Shown here one piece after another: positions 45,790 to 55,047 of a stretch of DNA of 64,000 nt; the first letter of the stretch is position 1, and each line of letters starts with the position of its first letter. The notes under the pieces are model-generated. The model searched no databases. It was not told the DNA's origin and was given only the letters and a program-made list of their open reading frames with translations. Origin of the DNA: Solwaraspora sp. WMMD791 (GTDB taxonomy: Bacteria > Actinomycetota > Actinomycetes > Mycobacteriales > Micromonosporaceae). The DNA lies in contig NZ_CP120737.1 of the NCBI RefSeq assembly GCF_029581195.1, positions 6,487,001 through 6,551,000 of the forward strand, in the 5' to 3' direction. Both the position numbers and the translations under genes were made by a program.

Positions 45790-47001
45790 ATGGATTACCT
45801 CGTCCTCGCCGCGATCCTGCTCGGCGTGCTGCTGCTCGCCGGCCTGGGGCTGGTGGTGCCCCGCCTGCGCCGGCAGCCGCCGCTGCCACCAGCGCCGCCG
45901 ACGACCCCCGGCGAGGTCGGGCCGCAGCAGCGGCCCCCAGTGGTCGACGAGGGTGAACGGCCGGCCGGCATCGCCGTCGAGCAGCGTCCGCCGGCACCGC
46001 CGGCGGAGCCCGACCAGGCCCCGGCCGAGCCGGTCGCGCCGACCGGGCCGGTGCTGGAGCGGCCCGAGCCGACCGCCGGTCGACTGGTCCGGCTGCGGAC
46101 CCGGCTGTCGCGGTCGCAGGGTCTGCTCGGCAAGGGTCTGCTCAGCCTGCTCTCCCGGGACCGGCTCGACGAGGATGTCTGGGAGGAGATCGAGGAGAGC
46201 CTGATCTCCGCCGACGTCGGCATCGACGCGACCCGCCAGATCGTCGACCGGCTGCGCGAACGCACCCGGGTGCTGGGCACCCGCAGCGCCGACGAGCTGC
46301 GGGCGCTGCTCACCGAGGAGCTGGTCGCCGCCCTGGATCCGCAGCTGGACCGGGCGTTGAACACCTCCGGTGAGCCGAGCGTCGTGCTGGTCGTCGGGGT
46401 CAACGGTGCCGGCAAGACCACCACCTGCGGCAAGATCGCCCGGGTGCTGGTGGCCGACGGGCGCAGTGTGCTGCTGGGTGCGGCGGACACCTTCCGGGCC
46501 GCCGCCGCCGACCAGCTGACGACCTGGGCGACCAGGGTCGGCGCCGAGGTGGTCCGTGGGCCGGAGGGTGCCGACCCGGCCAGTGTCGCGTTCGACGCGG
46601 TCAAGCGCGGCATCGACACCAAGGTCGACGCGGTCCTGATCGACACCGCCGGCCGGCTGCAGAACAAGATCGGGCTGATGGACGAGCTCGGCAAGGTGAA
46701 GCGGGTGGTCGGCAAGCACGGTCCGGTGCACGAGACACTGCTCGTGCTCGACGCCACCACTGGGCAGAATGGGTTGGAACAGGCCCGGGTGTTCACCGAG
46801 GCGGTCGAGGTGACCGGGGTGGTGCTGACCAAGCTCGACGGCACGGCCAAGGGGGGCATCGTCATCGCGGTGCAGCGCAAACTCGGTATCCCGGTGAAGC
46901 TGGTCGGGCTCGGGGAAGGCCCCGACGACCTGGCCCCGTTCGATCCGGCGCAGTTCGTCGACGCCCTGATGGGTGTCGAGTCACGTGGAACGGATGCGTA
47001 G
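45790..47001 (+). CDS. ftsY: Signal recognition particle receptor FtsY
   Basis: FtsY, 403 residues, the SRP receptor GTPase. An N-terminal membrane helix (DYLVLAAILLGVLLLAGLGL) is followed by a Pro-rich acidic linker of about 70 residues. The NG domain comes next: GVNGAGKTTTCGKIA (G1, near residue 203), DTFRAAAADQL, DTAGRLQNK (G3) and TKLDGTAKGG (G4). It partners with Ffh (52284-53843) to target membrane proteins. Start at ATG 45790 so that the helix is N-terminal. Confidence 0.96.
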   Translation: MDYLVLAAILLGVLLLAGLGLVVPRLRRQPPLPPAPPTTPGEVGPQQRPPVVDEGERPAGIAVEQRPPAPPAEPDQAPAEPVAPTGPVLERPEPTAGRLVRLRTRLSRSQGLLGKGLLSLLSRDRLDEDVWEEIEESLISADVGIDATRQIVDRLRERTRVLGTRSADELRALLTEELVAALDPQLDRALNTSGEPSVVLVVGVNGAGKTTTCGKIARVLVADGRSVLLGAADTFRAAAADQLTTWATRVGAEVVRGPEGADPASVAFDAVKRGIDTKVDAVLIDTAGRLQNKIGLMDELGKVKRVVGKHGPVHETLLVLDATTGQNGLEQARVFTEAVEVTGVVLTKLDGTAKGGIVIAVQRKLGIPVKLVGLGEGPDDLAPFDPAQFVDALMGVESRGTDA

Positions 47002-47007
47002 CCCCGG

Positions 47008-47838
47008 GTGACGTACCGCGATCAGGAGCCACGTCTCGGACGACCGTACGTGACCCAGCATGAGATCCCGCTGCGCGGCGGCAACGTCAGCACCGTGGTG
47101 CGGGTCGGTGACACCGTCCGGCGCAACGTCGGCCCGTGGACCCCGTCGGTGCACGCCCTGCTGCGGCACCTGGAGTACGTCGGGTTCACCGGCTCCCCAC
47201 GGGTGTTCGGGATGGACGAGCGCAACCGTGAGGTGCTGTCGTACGTCGAGGGGGAGTGCGGGGAGTACCCGCTGGCCCCGCACTGGGTCAGTGACGAGGC
47301 GCTGGTCACCGTCGCGACGATGCTGCGGATGTTCCACGACGCCCAGTACGGCTTCAACCCGCCGCGCAGCGCCGTGTGGCGCTCGTTCGGACCGCCGCCG
47401 CCGGACACCGAGGTGATCTGTCACCACGACGCGGCGCCGCACAACGTGATCTGGCGGCCGGACGGCACCCTCGCGTTGATCGACTTCGACCTGGCCTCGC
47501 CGGGTGCGCGGATCTACGACGTGGCGTACGCGGCGTGGACCTGGGTGCCGCTCTTCTCCGACCGGGACTCCTACACCCTCGGCTGGCGCCACCCGGACCG
47601 GCCCCGTCGGCTGCGGTTGTTCGCCGACGCCTACGGTCTGATTCCGCGCGACCGGCACCGGCTGATCCGGACGATCCGTAAACGGGTGGTCGACCACGTC
47701 GAGGGGATTCGGCGGATGGCGGCGGCGGGGGATCCGGCGTTCGTCCGGATCGTGCACAAGGGTCACCTTCGTCGTCCGATGCGCGATCTTCGGCTGCTGG
47801 ACTACGAACGGCACATTCTCGAGTACGCCTTGCGCTGA
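47008..47838 (+). CDS. Aminoglycoside-phosphotransferase-like kinase
   Basis: A 276-residue protein of the APH/choline-kinase fold. The catalytic loop is CHHDAAPHNVIWRPDGTLAL (HxDxxxxN) and the metal-binding IDFDLASPG follows. The start GGNVSTVVRVGDTVRR is an N-lobe. The substrate is unknown; this family includes resistance enzymes and many metabolic kinases, so I do not infer resistance. GTG start seven bases after ftsY. Confidence 0.85.
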   Translation: MTYRDQEPRLGRPYVTQHEIPLRGGNVSTVVRVGDTVRRNVGPWTPSVHALLRHLEYVGFTGSPRVFGMDERNREVLSYVEGECGEYPLAPHWVSDEALVTVATMLRMFHDAQYGFNPPRSAVWRSFGPPPPDTEVICHHDAAPHNVIWRPDGTLALIDFDLASPGARIYDVAYAAWTWVPLFSDRDSYTLGWRHPDRPRRLRLFADAYGLIPRDRHRLIRTIRKRVVDHVEGIRRMAAAGDPAFVRIVHKGHLRRPMRDLRLLDYERHILEYALR

Positions 47839-47969
47839 CCGGTCCGGGACGGGTCCACCGCTCGGCATCGTCGATGCGGCCAATGGCAAGGCTGTGTCGT
47901 CTTCCAGACACGCGGTGGTGGCTATTCGGCTGATATGCCCCCGCCTGAACTTCGGATAGTGAAGCTTTC

Positions 47970-48006
47970 TTCACATGTTGGAAACAACCCGTCACGTGCC
48001 GGAAAC
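47970..48006 (+). promoter_or_regulatory. Two GlnR boxes upstream of amt
   Basis: TTCAC-N6-GAAAC (47970-47985) and GTCAC-N6-GAAAC (47991-48006) both match the actinobacterial GlnR consensus gTnAC-N6-GaAAC. Their centres are 21 bases apart, two helical turns, the usual a-site/b-site layout. A weaker third copy (GCACC-N6-GAAAC, 48014-48029) follows. They lie 109-145 bases before the amt start, so the amt-glnK(-glnD) genes are probably GlnR-activated under nitrogen limitation. Confidence 0.8.
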
Positions 48007-48114
48007 GGCTCGGGCACCGTAAGTGAAACAGCAGCCCAGCAAGCTTCGCGCAACCGGCGAGCGGGCGATGCTGCCTCTTGGTGCCGGTTTTGTTTCCAAC
48101 TGAGAGGAGGCAGC

Positions 48115-49431
48115 GTGCCGGAACTAGATTCTGGTGCCACCGCCTGGATTTTGACTTCCGCCGCCCTGGTGTTGCTCATGACGCCCGGATTGGCGCTGTT
48201 CTATGGTGGCATGACGCGGTCCAAGTCCGTGCTCAACATGATGATGATGAGCTTCGGGGCGATCGGCCTGGTCAGCCTGCTGTGGGTCTTCTACGGCTAC
48301 AGCATCGCCTTCGGCGACGACCTCGGTGGCATCACCGGTGACCTGTCGATGGCCGGCCTGCGTGGCATGCTCGAGTCCGGCACCGAAGGTGGCATCCCGG
48401 ACCTGCTCTTCGTCGTCTTCCAGATGATGTTCGCCATCATCACCGTCGCCCTGATCAGCGGCGCGATCGCCGACCGGGCCCGGTTCGGCCCGTGGCTGCT
48501 CTTCGCCGGTCTCTGGGCCACCCTGGTCTACTTCCCGGTCGCCCACTGGGTATGGGGCGGTGGCTGGATCTTCGAACTCGGCGTCCTCGACTTCGCCGGT
48601 GGCACCGCGGTGCACATCAACGCCGGTGCGGCGGCCCTGGCGCTTGCCCTCGTCCTCGGCAAGCGGGTCGGCTGGCCGAAGGACAAGTTCAAGCCGCACA
48701 ACCTGCCGATGGTCCTGCTCGGTGCTGGCCTGCTGTGGTTCGGCTGGTTCGGCTTCAACGCCGGATCCGCTGGTGCCGCCAACGGCACCGCGGCAGTCGC
48801 CTTCATCAACACCCAGGTGGCCACCGCCGCCGCGGTCCTCGGCTGGATCGTGGTCGAGTGGCTGCGCGACGGCAAGCCGACCACCCTCGGTGCGGCCTCC
48901 GGCGCCATCGCCGGTCTGGTCGCCATCACCCCGGCCTGTGCGTTCCTGGAGCCGCTCGGCGCCATCGCCCTCGGCATCATCGCCGGTGTCATCTGCGCCC
49001 TGGCGGTCGGCCTGAAGTACAAGCTCGGCTACGACGACTCGCTCGACGTCGTCGCCGTGCACATGGTCGGCGGCATCATCGGCTCGCTGCTGATCGGCTT
49101 CCTGGCCGTCGAGGTCCTCGCGGGTGAGGGCAACGCCGGACTGCTCTACGGCGGCGGCATCGGCCTGCTCGGCCTGCAGGCGCTCGGTGTGGTCGCGGTG
49201 CTGGTCTACTCGTTCATCGTCGCCTACATCATCGGCTTCGCGATCGACAAGACCATCGGCTTCCGGCTCAAGCCCGACGCCGAGGTCGAGGGGATCGACA
49301 CCGCCGAGCACGCGGAGAGCGCCTACGAGTTCAGCAGCACCTCGGGTGGTGGCTTCGCCGCCGCAGGTATCGGGAAGGCGCCCGCCGCGACGGGTGAGTC
49401 CGCTCCGGTCAGCGAGAAGGTCGCCGGTTAA
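48115..49431 (+). CDS. amt: Ammonium transporter
   Basis: Amt, 438 residues with 11 membrane segments, an ammonium channel in the inner membrane. Conserved motifs include ALVLLMTPGLALFYGGMTRS, the pore region DFAGGTAVHINAGAAALALA (first pore His) and DVVAVHMVGGIIGSLLIGFL (second pore His). The C-terminal cytoplasmic tail has an extra Gly/Ala-rich region. The GTG at 48115 has GAGAGGAGG upstream. glnK follows in 24 bases, the usual amt-glnK pairing in which GlnK plugs the channel. Confidence 0.97.
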   Translation: MPELDSGATAWILTSAALVLLMTPGLALFYGGMTRSKSVLNMMMMSFGAIGLVSLLWVFYGYSIAFGDDLGGITGDLSMAGLRGMLESGTEGGIPDLLFVVFQMMFAIITVALISGAIADRARFGPWLLFAGLWATLVYFPVAHWVWGGGWIFELGVLDFAGGTAVHINAGAAALALALVLGKRVGWPKDKFKPHNLPMVLLGAGLLWFGWFGFNAGSAGAANGTAAVAFINTQVATAAAVLGWIVVEWLRDGKPTTLGAASGAIAGLVAITPACAFLEPLGAIALGIIAGVICALAVGLKYKLGYDDSLDVVAVHMVGGIIGSLLIGFLAVEVLAGEGNAGLLYGGGIGLLGLQALGVVAVLVYSFIVAYIIGFAIDKTIGFRLKPDAEVEGIDTAEHAESAYEFSSTSGGGFAAAGIGKAPAATGESAPVSEKVAG

Positions 49432-49794
<363 letters not shown>

Positions 49795-49813
49795 TCCGGC
49801 GACTGGAGGACAG

Positions 49814-52069
49814 ATGACCGACGGAGTCGGGGTCCGGCACCGCGCAGCGGCCGGCCCCGGCCCGTCGCTGTCCAACGGCATCGGCGCCGCCGCCCGCGTG
49901 GAGCGGGCGGCGGCGCTCGACGTCTGGCTGACCGCGCTGATGCCGGCCGGGCTGACCGGCATCGCCCTGGTGGCGGTCGGCGGGCTCGGCCGACTGCAGT
50001 GCTCCCCGTACAGCGATCTCGACCTGGTGCTGCTGCACCGGGGGGTCGCCGGGATGGACGAACTGGCGGCCCGGATCTGGTATCCGATCTGGGACGCCCG
50101 GCTCGGGCTGGACCACTCGGTGCGTACCCTGCCGGAGGCGTTGTCGGTCGCCCACGACGACGTCAAGGTCGCGCTCGGCCTGCTCGACGCCCGGCACGTC
50201 GCCGGCGACCGGGAGCTCACCGCCGATCTGCAGGCCGCCGCGACCGACCAGTGGCGGCGCACCGCCGTACGGCAGCTGCCGGCGCTGCGCGAGGTCACCG
50301 AGTCCCGTTGGCGCACCCACGGCGAGCTGGCCTTCCTTCTCGAAGGCGACCTGAAGGAGGCCGCCGGCGGGCTGCGCGACGTCGGCATCCTGCGCGGCAT
50401 CGCTCTGGCTGGCATAGCCGACAGCATGCGTCCGGCCGCCCGCGCCGCCCACCTGCGGCTGCTGGACACCCGCGACGCGCTGCACGTCGCCGTCGGTCGC
50501 CGGGTGGACCGGCTGGTCGCCCAGGAACGCGCCACCGTCGCCGGCCTGCTCGACCTGGACGACCCGGACACCCTGCTGCGCCGGGTCGCCTCCGACGCCC
50601 GCACCATCACCCACGCCCTCGACGACGCCTGGCGCAGCGCCGAGCGGCTGCGCTCGGGCCGCCGTCGAGGCGGCGGACCGCCGGTGCGCCGCCCGGTGGC
50701 CCGTGACGTCGTCGAGCACGACGGTGAACTGGTCCTCGCCCGTACCGTGATCGGCGCCCGCCCCGATCCCAGCCTGTCGCTGCGGGTCGCGGCGGCCGCC
50801 GCCACCAGCCGGCTGCCGATCGCCCGGGCCACCTGCGAATGGCTCGCCGCGTACTGCCCGCCGCTGCCGGCGCCGTGGCCGGACTCGGCCCGCGCCGCGC
50901 TGATCACCCTGCTCGGTGCCGGTCCCGGCCTGGTGCCCACCTGGGAAACCTGCGACCGGTACGGGCTGGTCGACGGCTGGCTGCCGGAGTGGCCCCGGTT
51001 GCGCAGCCTGCCGCAGCACAATCCGGTGCACCGGTTCACCCTGGACCGGCACCTGGTGCAGGCGGCGCAGGAGGCCACCGCGTACACCCGGGAGGTGGAC
51101 CGCCCGGACCTGCTGCTGCTCGGCGCGTTCCTGCACGATGTCGGCAAGGGTCTGCCCGGCGACCACAGCACCGTCGGCGCGCCGATCGCCGCCGGCATCG
51201 CCGCCCGGGTCGGGCTGCCGCCGGCCGACGTCCACCTGATCGACAAGCTGGTCCGGTTGCACCTGCTGCTGCCCGAGGTGGCCACCCGGCGCGACCTCAG
51301 CGACCCGGTGACCATCGCGCAGGTCGCCGAGGCGGTCGGCGACACCACCACGCTGAGCCTGCTGCACGGGCTGGCCCGGGCCGACGCACAGGCCACCGGT
51401 CCGGCCGCCTGGTCGGACTGGAAGGGCCGGCTGATCGCCGAACTGGTCCGCCGGGTGCACACCGCACTCGACACCGGGGTCCTGCCGCAGCCGCCGCAGC
51501 CGGACCCGGCGCTGGTCGCCGGTCCGTTGCCGGCCGTGCACATCGACGGCGACGACCGGGTCGCGGTGGCCGCCGCCGACCGGCACGGACTGCTCGCCGC
51601 AGTCGCCGGCTGCCTGTCGCTGCACCGGCTCGACGTGCTGACCGCCGACGCCTCCACCGTCGACGGCCGGGCGTTGGTCGAGTTCCGGGTGCAGCCCCGC
51701 TACGGCAGTCCGCCGGAGCGCATCGCGCTCGCCGCCGACCTACGCCGGGCGGTCACCGGCGACGTGTCGGTCACCCAGCGGCTGCGTGGGCGGGCGATGG
51801 CGGCCCGTCGGTCCGGCGCCGACCCCCGGGTGGTCTGGCACCGGGAGGCGGCCACCGACGCGGTGGTGCTGGAGTTGCGGGCGGCCGACTCGGCCGGCCT
51901 GCTGTACCGGGTGACCAGCGCGTTGGACGAGGCCGGTGCCCAGGTGCGGGCCGCGCGGATCTCCACCCTCGGCGGCGACGTGGTGGACACCTTCTATCTC
52001 GTGGGTGGCTGGCCGGACGACGCCGAACGGGACCGGCTGGCGGCCGCAGTGCTGGCCGCCGCCCGCTGA
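49814..52069 (+). CDS. glnD: PII uridylyl/adenylyltransferase GlnD
   Basis: GlnD, 751 residues, modifies and demodifies PII according to nitrogen status. The nucleotidyltransferase site is GGLGRLQCSPYSDLDLVLLH (near residue 56), followed by a GlnD helical domain, an HD domain (LLGAFLHDVGKGLPGDHS, near 440) and two C-terminal ACT domains (VAAADRHGLLAAVAGCLSL and LRAADSAGLLYRVTSALDE). The actinobacterial enzyme adenylylates rather than uridylylates GlnK. It starts 19 bases after glnK and is followed directly by the palindromic element. Confidence 0.95.
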   Translation: MTDGVGVRHRAAAGPGPSLSNGIGAAARVERAAALDVWLTALMPAGLTGIALVAVGGLGRLQCSPYSDLDLVLLHRGVAGMDELAARIWYPIWDARLGLDHSVRTLPEALSVAHDDVKVALGLLDARHVAGDRELTADLQAAATDQWRRTAVRQLPALREVTESRWRTHGELAFLLEGDLKEAAGGLRDVGILRGIALAGIADSMRPAARAAHLRLLDTRDALHVAVGRRVDRLVAQERATVAGLLDLDDPDTLLRRVASDARTITHALDDAWRSAERLRSGRRRGGGPPVRRPVARDVVEHDGELVLARTVIGARPDPSLSLRVAAAAATSRLPIARATCEWLAAYCPPLPAPWPDSARAALITLLGAGPGLVPTWETCDRYGLVDGWLPEWPRLRSLPQHNPVHRFTLDRHLVQAAQEATAYTREVDRPDLLLLGAFLHDVGKGLPGDHSTVGAPIAAGIAARVGLPPADVHLIDKLVRLHLLLPEVATRRDLSDPVTIAQVAEAVGDTTTLSLLHGLARADAQATGPAAWSDWKGRLIAELVRRVHTALDTGVLPQPPQPDPALVAGPLPAVHIDGDDRVAVAAADRHGLLAAVAGCLSLHRLDVLTADASTVDGRALVEFRVQPRYGSPPERIALAADLRRAVTGDVSVTQRLRGRAMAARRSGADPRVVWHREAATDAVVLELRAADSAGLLYRVTSALDEAGAQVRAARISTLGGDVVDTFYLVGGWPDDAERDRLAAAVLAAAR

Positions 52070-52076
52070 TTCTCTC

Positions 52077-52160
52077 CCCATGATCGCGGCGATCTTGCAC
52101 TCATCGAGAACTTCTGTCCGGTTTGTCCGTCGACAAGCGCAAGATCGTCGTGATCATGGG
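52077..52160. repeat. Dispersed palindromic element, copy 3
   Basis: Arms of 32 nt (52077-52108 and 52129-52160) with a 20-nt loop (52109-52128). Six positions differ from perfect pairing; two are G-T and three A-C, so the stem is still strong on either strand. Outer arms CCCATGATCGCGGCGATC and the loop end GTTTGTCC match copy 2. It begins seven bases after the glnD stop, ahead of ffh. Confidence 0.88.
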
Positions 52161-52283
52161 GGCTGCCAGTAGGGTGGAGCGGGCGGTGCATGCGGCGGTT
52201 AGGCTTGCGTGGTCGCCGGTGTCGAGCCCCTCCGATGCCGCTGTGAACCTGACCTGCCGGATCAACGTACGGGATGTTGCGTC

Positions 52284-53843
52284 GTGTTTGACACATTGAG
52301 TGATCGGCTGTCCGGGATCTTCGGCAAGCTCCGGGGCAAGGGGCGGCTCACCGACGCCGACATCGACGCCACCGCGCGGGAGATCCGGCTGGCGCTGCTG
52401 GAGGCCGACGTCGCGCTGCCGGTGGTGAAGTCCTTCATCGCCCGGATCAAGGAGCGGGCGCGTGGGTCGGAGGTGTCCCAGGCGCTCAACCCGGCCCAGC
52501 AGGTCATCAAGATCGTGCACGAGGAGCTGGTCGCGGTCCTCGGTGGCGAGCAGCGCCGGCTGCGGTTCGCCAAGCAGCCGCCTACGGTGATCATGCTGGC
52601 CGGCCTGCAGGGCTCCGGCAAGACCACGCTCGCCGGCAAACTGTCCAGCTGGCTCAAGGCCCAGGGGCACCAGCCGTTGCTGGTCGCCGCCGACCTGCAA
52701 CGGCCCAACGCGGTCGGCCAGCTGCAGGTGCTCGGTGGCCGGGCCGGAGTGGAGGTCTTCGCCCCGGAGCCGGGCAACGGGGTCGGCGACCCGGTCGCGG
52801 TGGCGAAGGCGTCGCTGGAGCACGCCCGCCGGACCGCCCGCGACATCGTCATCGTCGACACCGCCGGTCGGCTCGGTATCGACGCCGAGATGATGGCCCA
52901 GGCGGCGGCGATCCGCGACGCGGTCGACCCCGACGAGGTCATCTTCGTCATCGACGCCATGGTCGGGCAGGACGCGGTGCGCACCGCCGAGGCGTTCCGC
53001 GACGGCGTCGGGATCACCGGCGTGGTGCTGTCCAAGCTCGACGGCGACGCCCGTGGTGGTGCCGCGCTGTCGGTACGGCAGGTGACCGGTGAGCCGATCC
53101 TGTTCGCCTCCACCGGGGAGAAGCTCAGCGACTTCGACGTCTTCCACCCGGACCGGATGGCGAGCCGGATCCTCGGCATGGGCGACGTGCTCACTCTGAT
53201 CGAGCAGGCCGAGCAGGCCTTCGACGCCGATCAGAAAGAGAAGATGACCGCCAAGCTGATGGGCGGCGAGCAGTTCACCCTGGAGGACTTCCTCGACCAG
53301 CTCATCGCGGTGCGCCGGATGGGGCCGATCGCCAACGTGCTGGCGATGATGCCCGGAATGGGGCAGATGAAGGACCAGTTGGCCGAGGTCGACGACAAGC
53401 ACTTCGACAAGGTCACCGCGATCATCCGGTCGATGACGCCGGGGGAGCGGACCAACCCGAAGATCATCAACGGTTCCCGACGGGCCCGGATCGCCAACGG
53501 CTCCGGGGTCACCGTGATGGACGTCAACCAGCTGCTCAACCGCTTCGCCGAGGCGCAGAAGATGATGAAGCAGATGGGCGGCATGATGGGGCTGCCCGGT
53601 GGCGGTCGGCGCAAGGCGACCAAGTCGCCGAAGAACAAGCGCAAGGGCACCAAGGGCGGCCGCGGCGGCGGTGCCCGGCCGCGGACCGGCGGTCAGCTGC
53701 CGGCCGGCTTCCCCGGCGGGATGCCGCAGCTGCCGCCGGGCCTGGACCCGAACGCGCTGGGCGGTGGCGGCGGCCTGCCCCCCGGGTTCAAGCTCCCCAA
53801 GATCGACTTCAACAAGCTGAACAAGCGCAAGGACGAGGACTGA
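52284..53843 (+). CDS. ffh: Signal recognition particle protein Ffh
   Basis: Ffh, 519 residues, the SRP GTPase that binds signal sequences and 4.5S RNA. N domain from residue 1; G1 GLQGSGKTTLAGKL near 106, DTAGRLGIDAEMM (G3), SKLDGDARGG (G4); and a Met-rich M domain (MKQMGGMMGLPGG) ending the conserved part. A C-terminal tail of about 90 residues rich in Lys, Gly and Pro is longer than in many homologues. GTG start. The SRP RNA gene is not in the window. Confidence 0.96.
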   Translation: MFDTLSDRLSGIFGKLRGKGRLTDADIDATAREIRLALLEADVALPVVKSFIARIKERARGSEVSQALNPAQQVIKIVHEELVAVLGGEQRRLRFAKQPPTVIMLAGLQGSGKTTLAGKLSSWLKAQGHQPLLVAADLQRPNAVGQLQVLGGRAGVEVFAPEPGNGVGDPVAVAKASLEHARRTARDIVIVDTAGRLGIDAEMMAQAAAIRDAVDPDEVIFVIDAMVGQDAVRTAEAFRDGVGITGVVLSKLDGDARGGAALSVRQVTGEPILFASTGEKLSDFDVFHPDRMASRILGMGDVLTLIEQAEQAFDADQKEKMTAKLMGGEQFTLEDFLDQLIAVRRMGPIANVLAMMPGMGQMKDQLAEVDDKHFDKVTAIIRSMTPGERTNPKIINGSRRARIANGSGVTVMDVNQLLNRFAEAQKMMKQMGGMMGLPGGGRRKATKSPKNKRKGTKGGRGGGARPRTGGQLPAGFPGGMPQLPPGLDPNALGGGGGLPPGFKLPKIDFNKLNKRKDED

Positions 53844-53851
53844 ACGCCGCC

Positions 53852-54943
53852 GTGACCGTGCCCGGCGCGCTGCACGTACGCGGCGTCGTGCTGCCCGAGG
53901 ACCGCATCCGGGACCTGTGGCTGGTCGGTGACCGGGTGACGCTGACTCCGGTGCCCGGGGCGACGACCGTGGTCGACGGCGGGTTCATCCTGCCCGGACT
54001 GGTCGACGCGCACTGCCACATCGGCATCGCCCGGGGTGGGGCGCCGATCGGCTCCCTCGACGAGGCCCGTCAGCTGGCCTACGCCGACCGGGACGCCGGT
54101 GTCCTGGCCATCCGCGACGCCGGATCGCCGTACCCGTATCCGCAGCTCGACGACGAGCCGGAGCTGCCCCGACTGGCCCGGGCCGGCCGGCACGTCGCGC
54201 CGCCCCGGCGCTATCTGCGCGACATCGGCGTCGAGGTGGCGGCGGCGGAGCTGGCCGACGCGGTCACCACCCAGGCCGCGGCCGGCAACGGCTGGGTCAA
54301 GCTGGTCGGCGACTGGATCGAGCGTTCCACCGGGGATCTCGCCCCGGCCTGGGGTGCCGACGCGATGGCCGGGGCGATCGCCGCCGCGCACCGCGCCGGG
54401 GCCCGGGTCGCCGCGCACACCTTCGACGAGGCGGCGGTGGAGATCCTGGTCAGGGCTGGGGTCGACTCGGTGGAGCACGGCACCGGGCTGAGCCTCGACC
54501 TGATCGACGAGATGGCACGGCGGCGGACCGCCCTGATCCCGACCATGATCAACATCGCCACGTTCGGTGGCATCGCCGACCGGGCCCGGGAGAAGTTCCC
54601 CCGGTACGCCGACCACATGCTCGCCCTGCGCGACGGCTTCCCCGACGTGGTCCGCGCCGCGTACGACGCCGGCGTGCCGATCTTCGTCGGCACCGACGCC
54701 GGCGGTGGGATCGACCACGGTCGGGCCGCCGACGAGATGCTCGCCCTGCACACCCGGGCGGGGATGCCGGCCGAAGCGGTGCTGGCCGCCGCCAGCTGGG
54801 CCGCCCGCGACTGGCTCGGCTTTCCGGGCCTGGTCGAAGGCGGGCTCGCCGACCTCGTCGCCTACCCCGTCGACCCCCGGACCGACCTGCGGGTGGTCCG
54901 CGCCCCGCACCGGATCGTCCTGCGCGGCCGGGTGCTGCGCTGA
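53852..54943 (+). CDS. Metal-dependent amidohydrolase
   Basis: A 363-residue amidohydrolase-superfamily protein. GGFILPGLVDAHCHIG supplies the first metal histidines, VAAHTFDEAAVEILVRAGVD and SVEHGTG the later ones, and FVGTDAGGGIDHGRAADEML the catalytic Asp. The substrate is unknown; imidazolonepropionase-like and prolidase-like relatives exist. A homologue follows ffh in mycobacteria too. GTG start eight bases after ffh. The stop codon lies inside the 24-bp tandem repeat at 54926-55021. Confidence 0.88.
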   Translation: MTVPGALHVRGVVLPEDRIRDLWLVGDRVTLTPVPGATTVVDGGFILPGLVDAHCHIGIARGGAPIGSLDEARQLAYADRDAGVLAIRDAGSPYPYPQLDDEPELPRLARAGRHVAPPRRYLRDIGVEVAAAELADAVTTQAAAGNGWVKLVGDWIERSTGDLAPAWGADAMAGAIAAAHRAGARVAAHTFDEAAVEILVRAGVDSVEHGTGLSLDLIDEMARRRTALIPTMINIATFGGIADRAREKFPRYADHMLALRDGFPDVVRAAYDAGVPIFVGTDAGGGIDHGRAADEMLALHTRAGMPAEAVLAAASWAARDWLGFPGLVEGGLADLVAYPVDPRTDLRVVRAPHRIVLRGRVLR

Positions 54944-55021
54944 CCCGTCGGCCGGGTGCTGCGCTGACCCGTCGGCCGGGTGCTGCGCTGACCCGTCGGC
55001 CGGGTCCTGCGCTGACCCGTC
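54926..55021 (+). repeat. 24-bp tandem repeat over the amidohydrolase stop
   Basis: Four head-to-tail copies of a 24-bp unit, GGCCGGGTGCTGCGCTGACC plus CGTC (54926-54949, 54950-54973, 54974-54997, 54998-55021; the last has one change). The unit includes the end of the gene (GRVLR-stop), so every copy has an in-frame TGA. The last unit contributes CTGACC (55012-55017), 16 bases before the proS -10 box. Confidence 0.9.
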
Positions 55022-55033
55022 ACCGGCGGCGCA

Positions 55034-55039
55034 TAGGAT
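55034..55039 (+). promoter_or_regulatory. Candidate leaderless promoter of proS
   Basis: TAGGAT (55034-55039) lies eight bases before the ATG at 55048 and no ribosome site is present. CTGACC at 55012-55017, part of the tandem repeat, could act as a -35 element with 16-base spacing. Confidence 0.45.
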
Positions 55040-55047
55040 GTCCGGTC

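Noticed and set aside
47008-47838. Aminoglycoside resistance gene
   Set aside because: Only the general kinase fold and catalytic motifs are seen. The gene lies in a housekeeping context and nothing specifies an antibiotic substrate.
48014-48029. A third GlnR box
   Set aside because: GCACC-N6-GAAAC lacks the required T and A positions of the first half-site, so I list it only as a weak neighbour of the two good boxes.
54926-55021. CRISPR-like array
   Set aside because: The units are directly adjacent with no spacers, only four copies, and include coding sequence.
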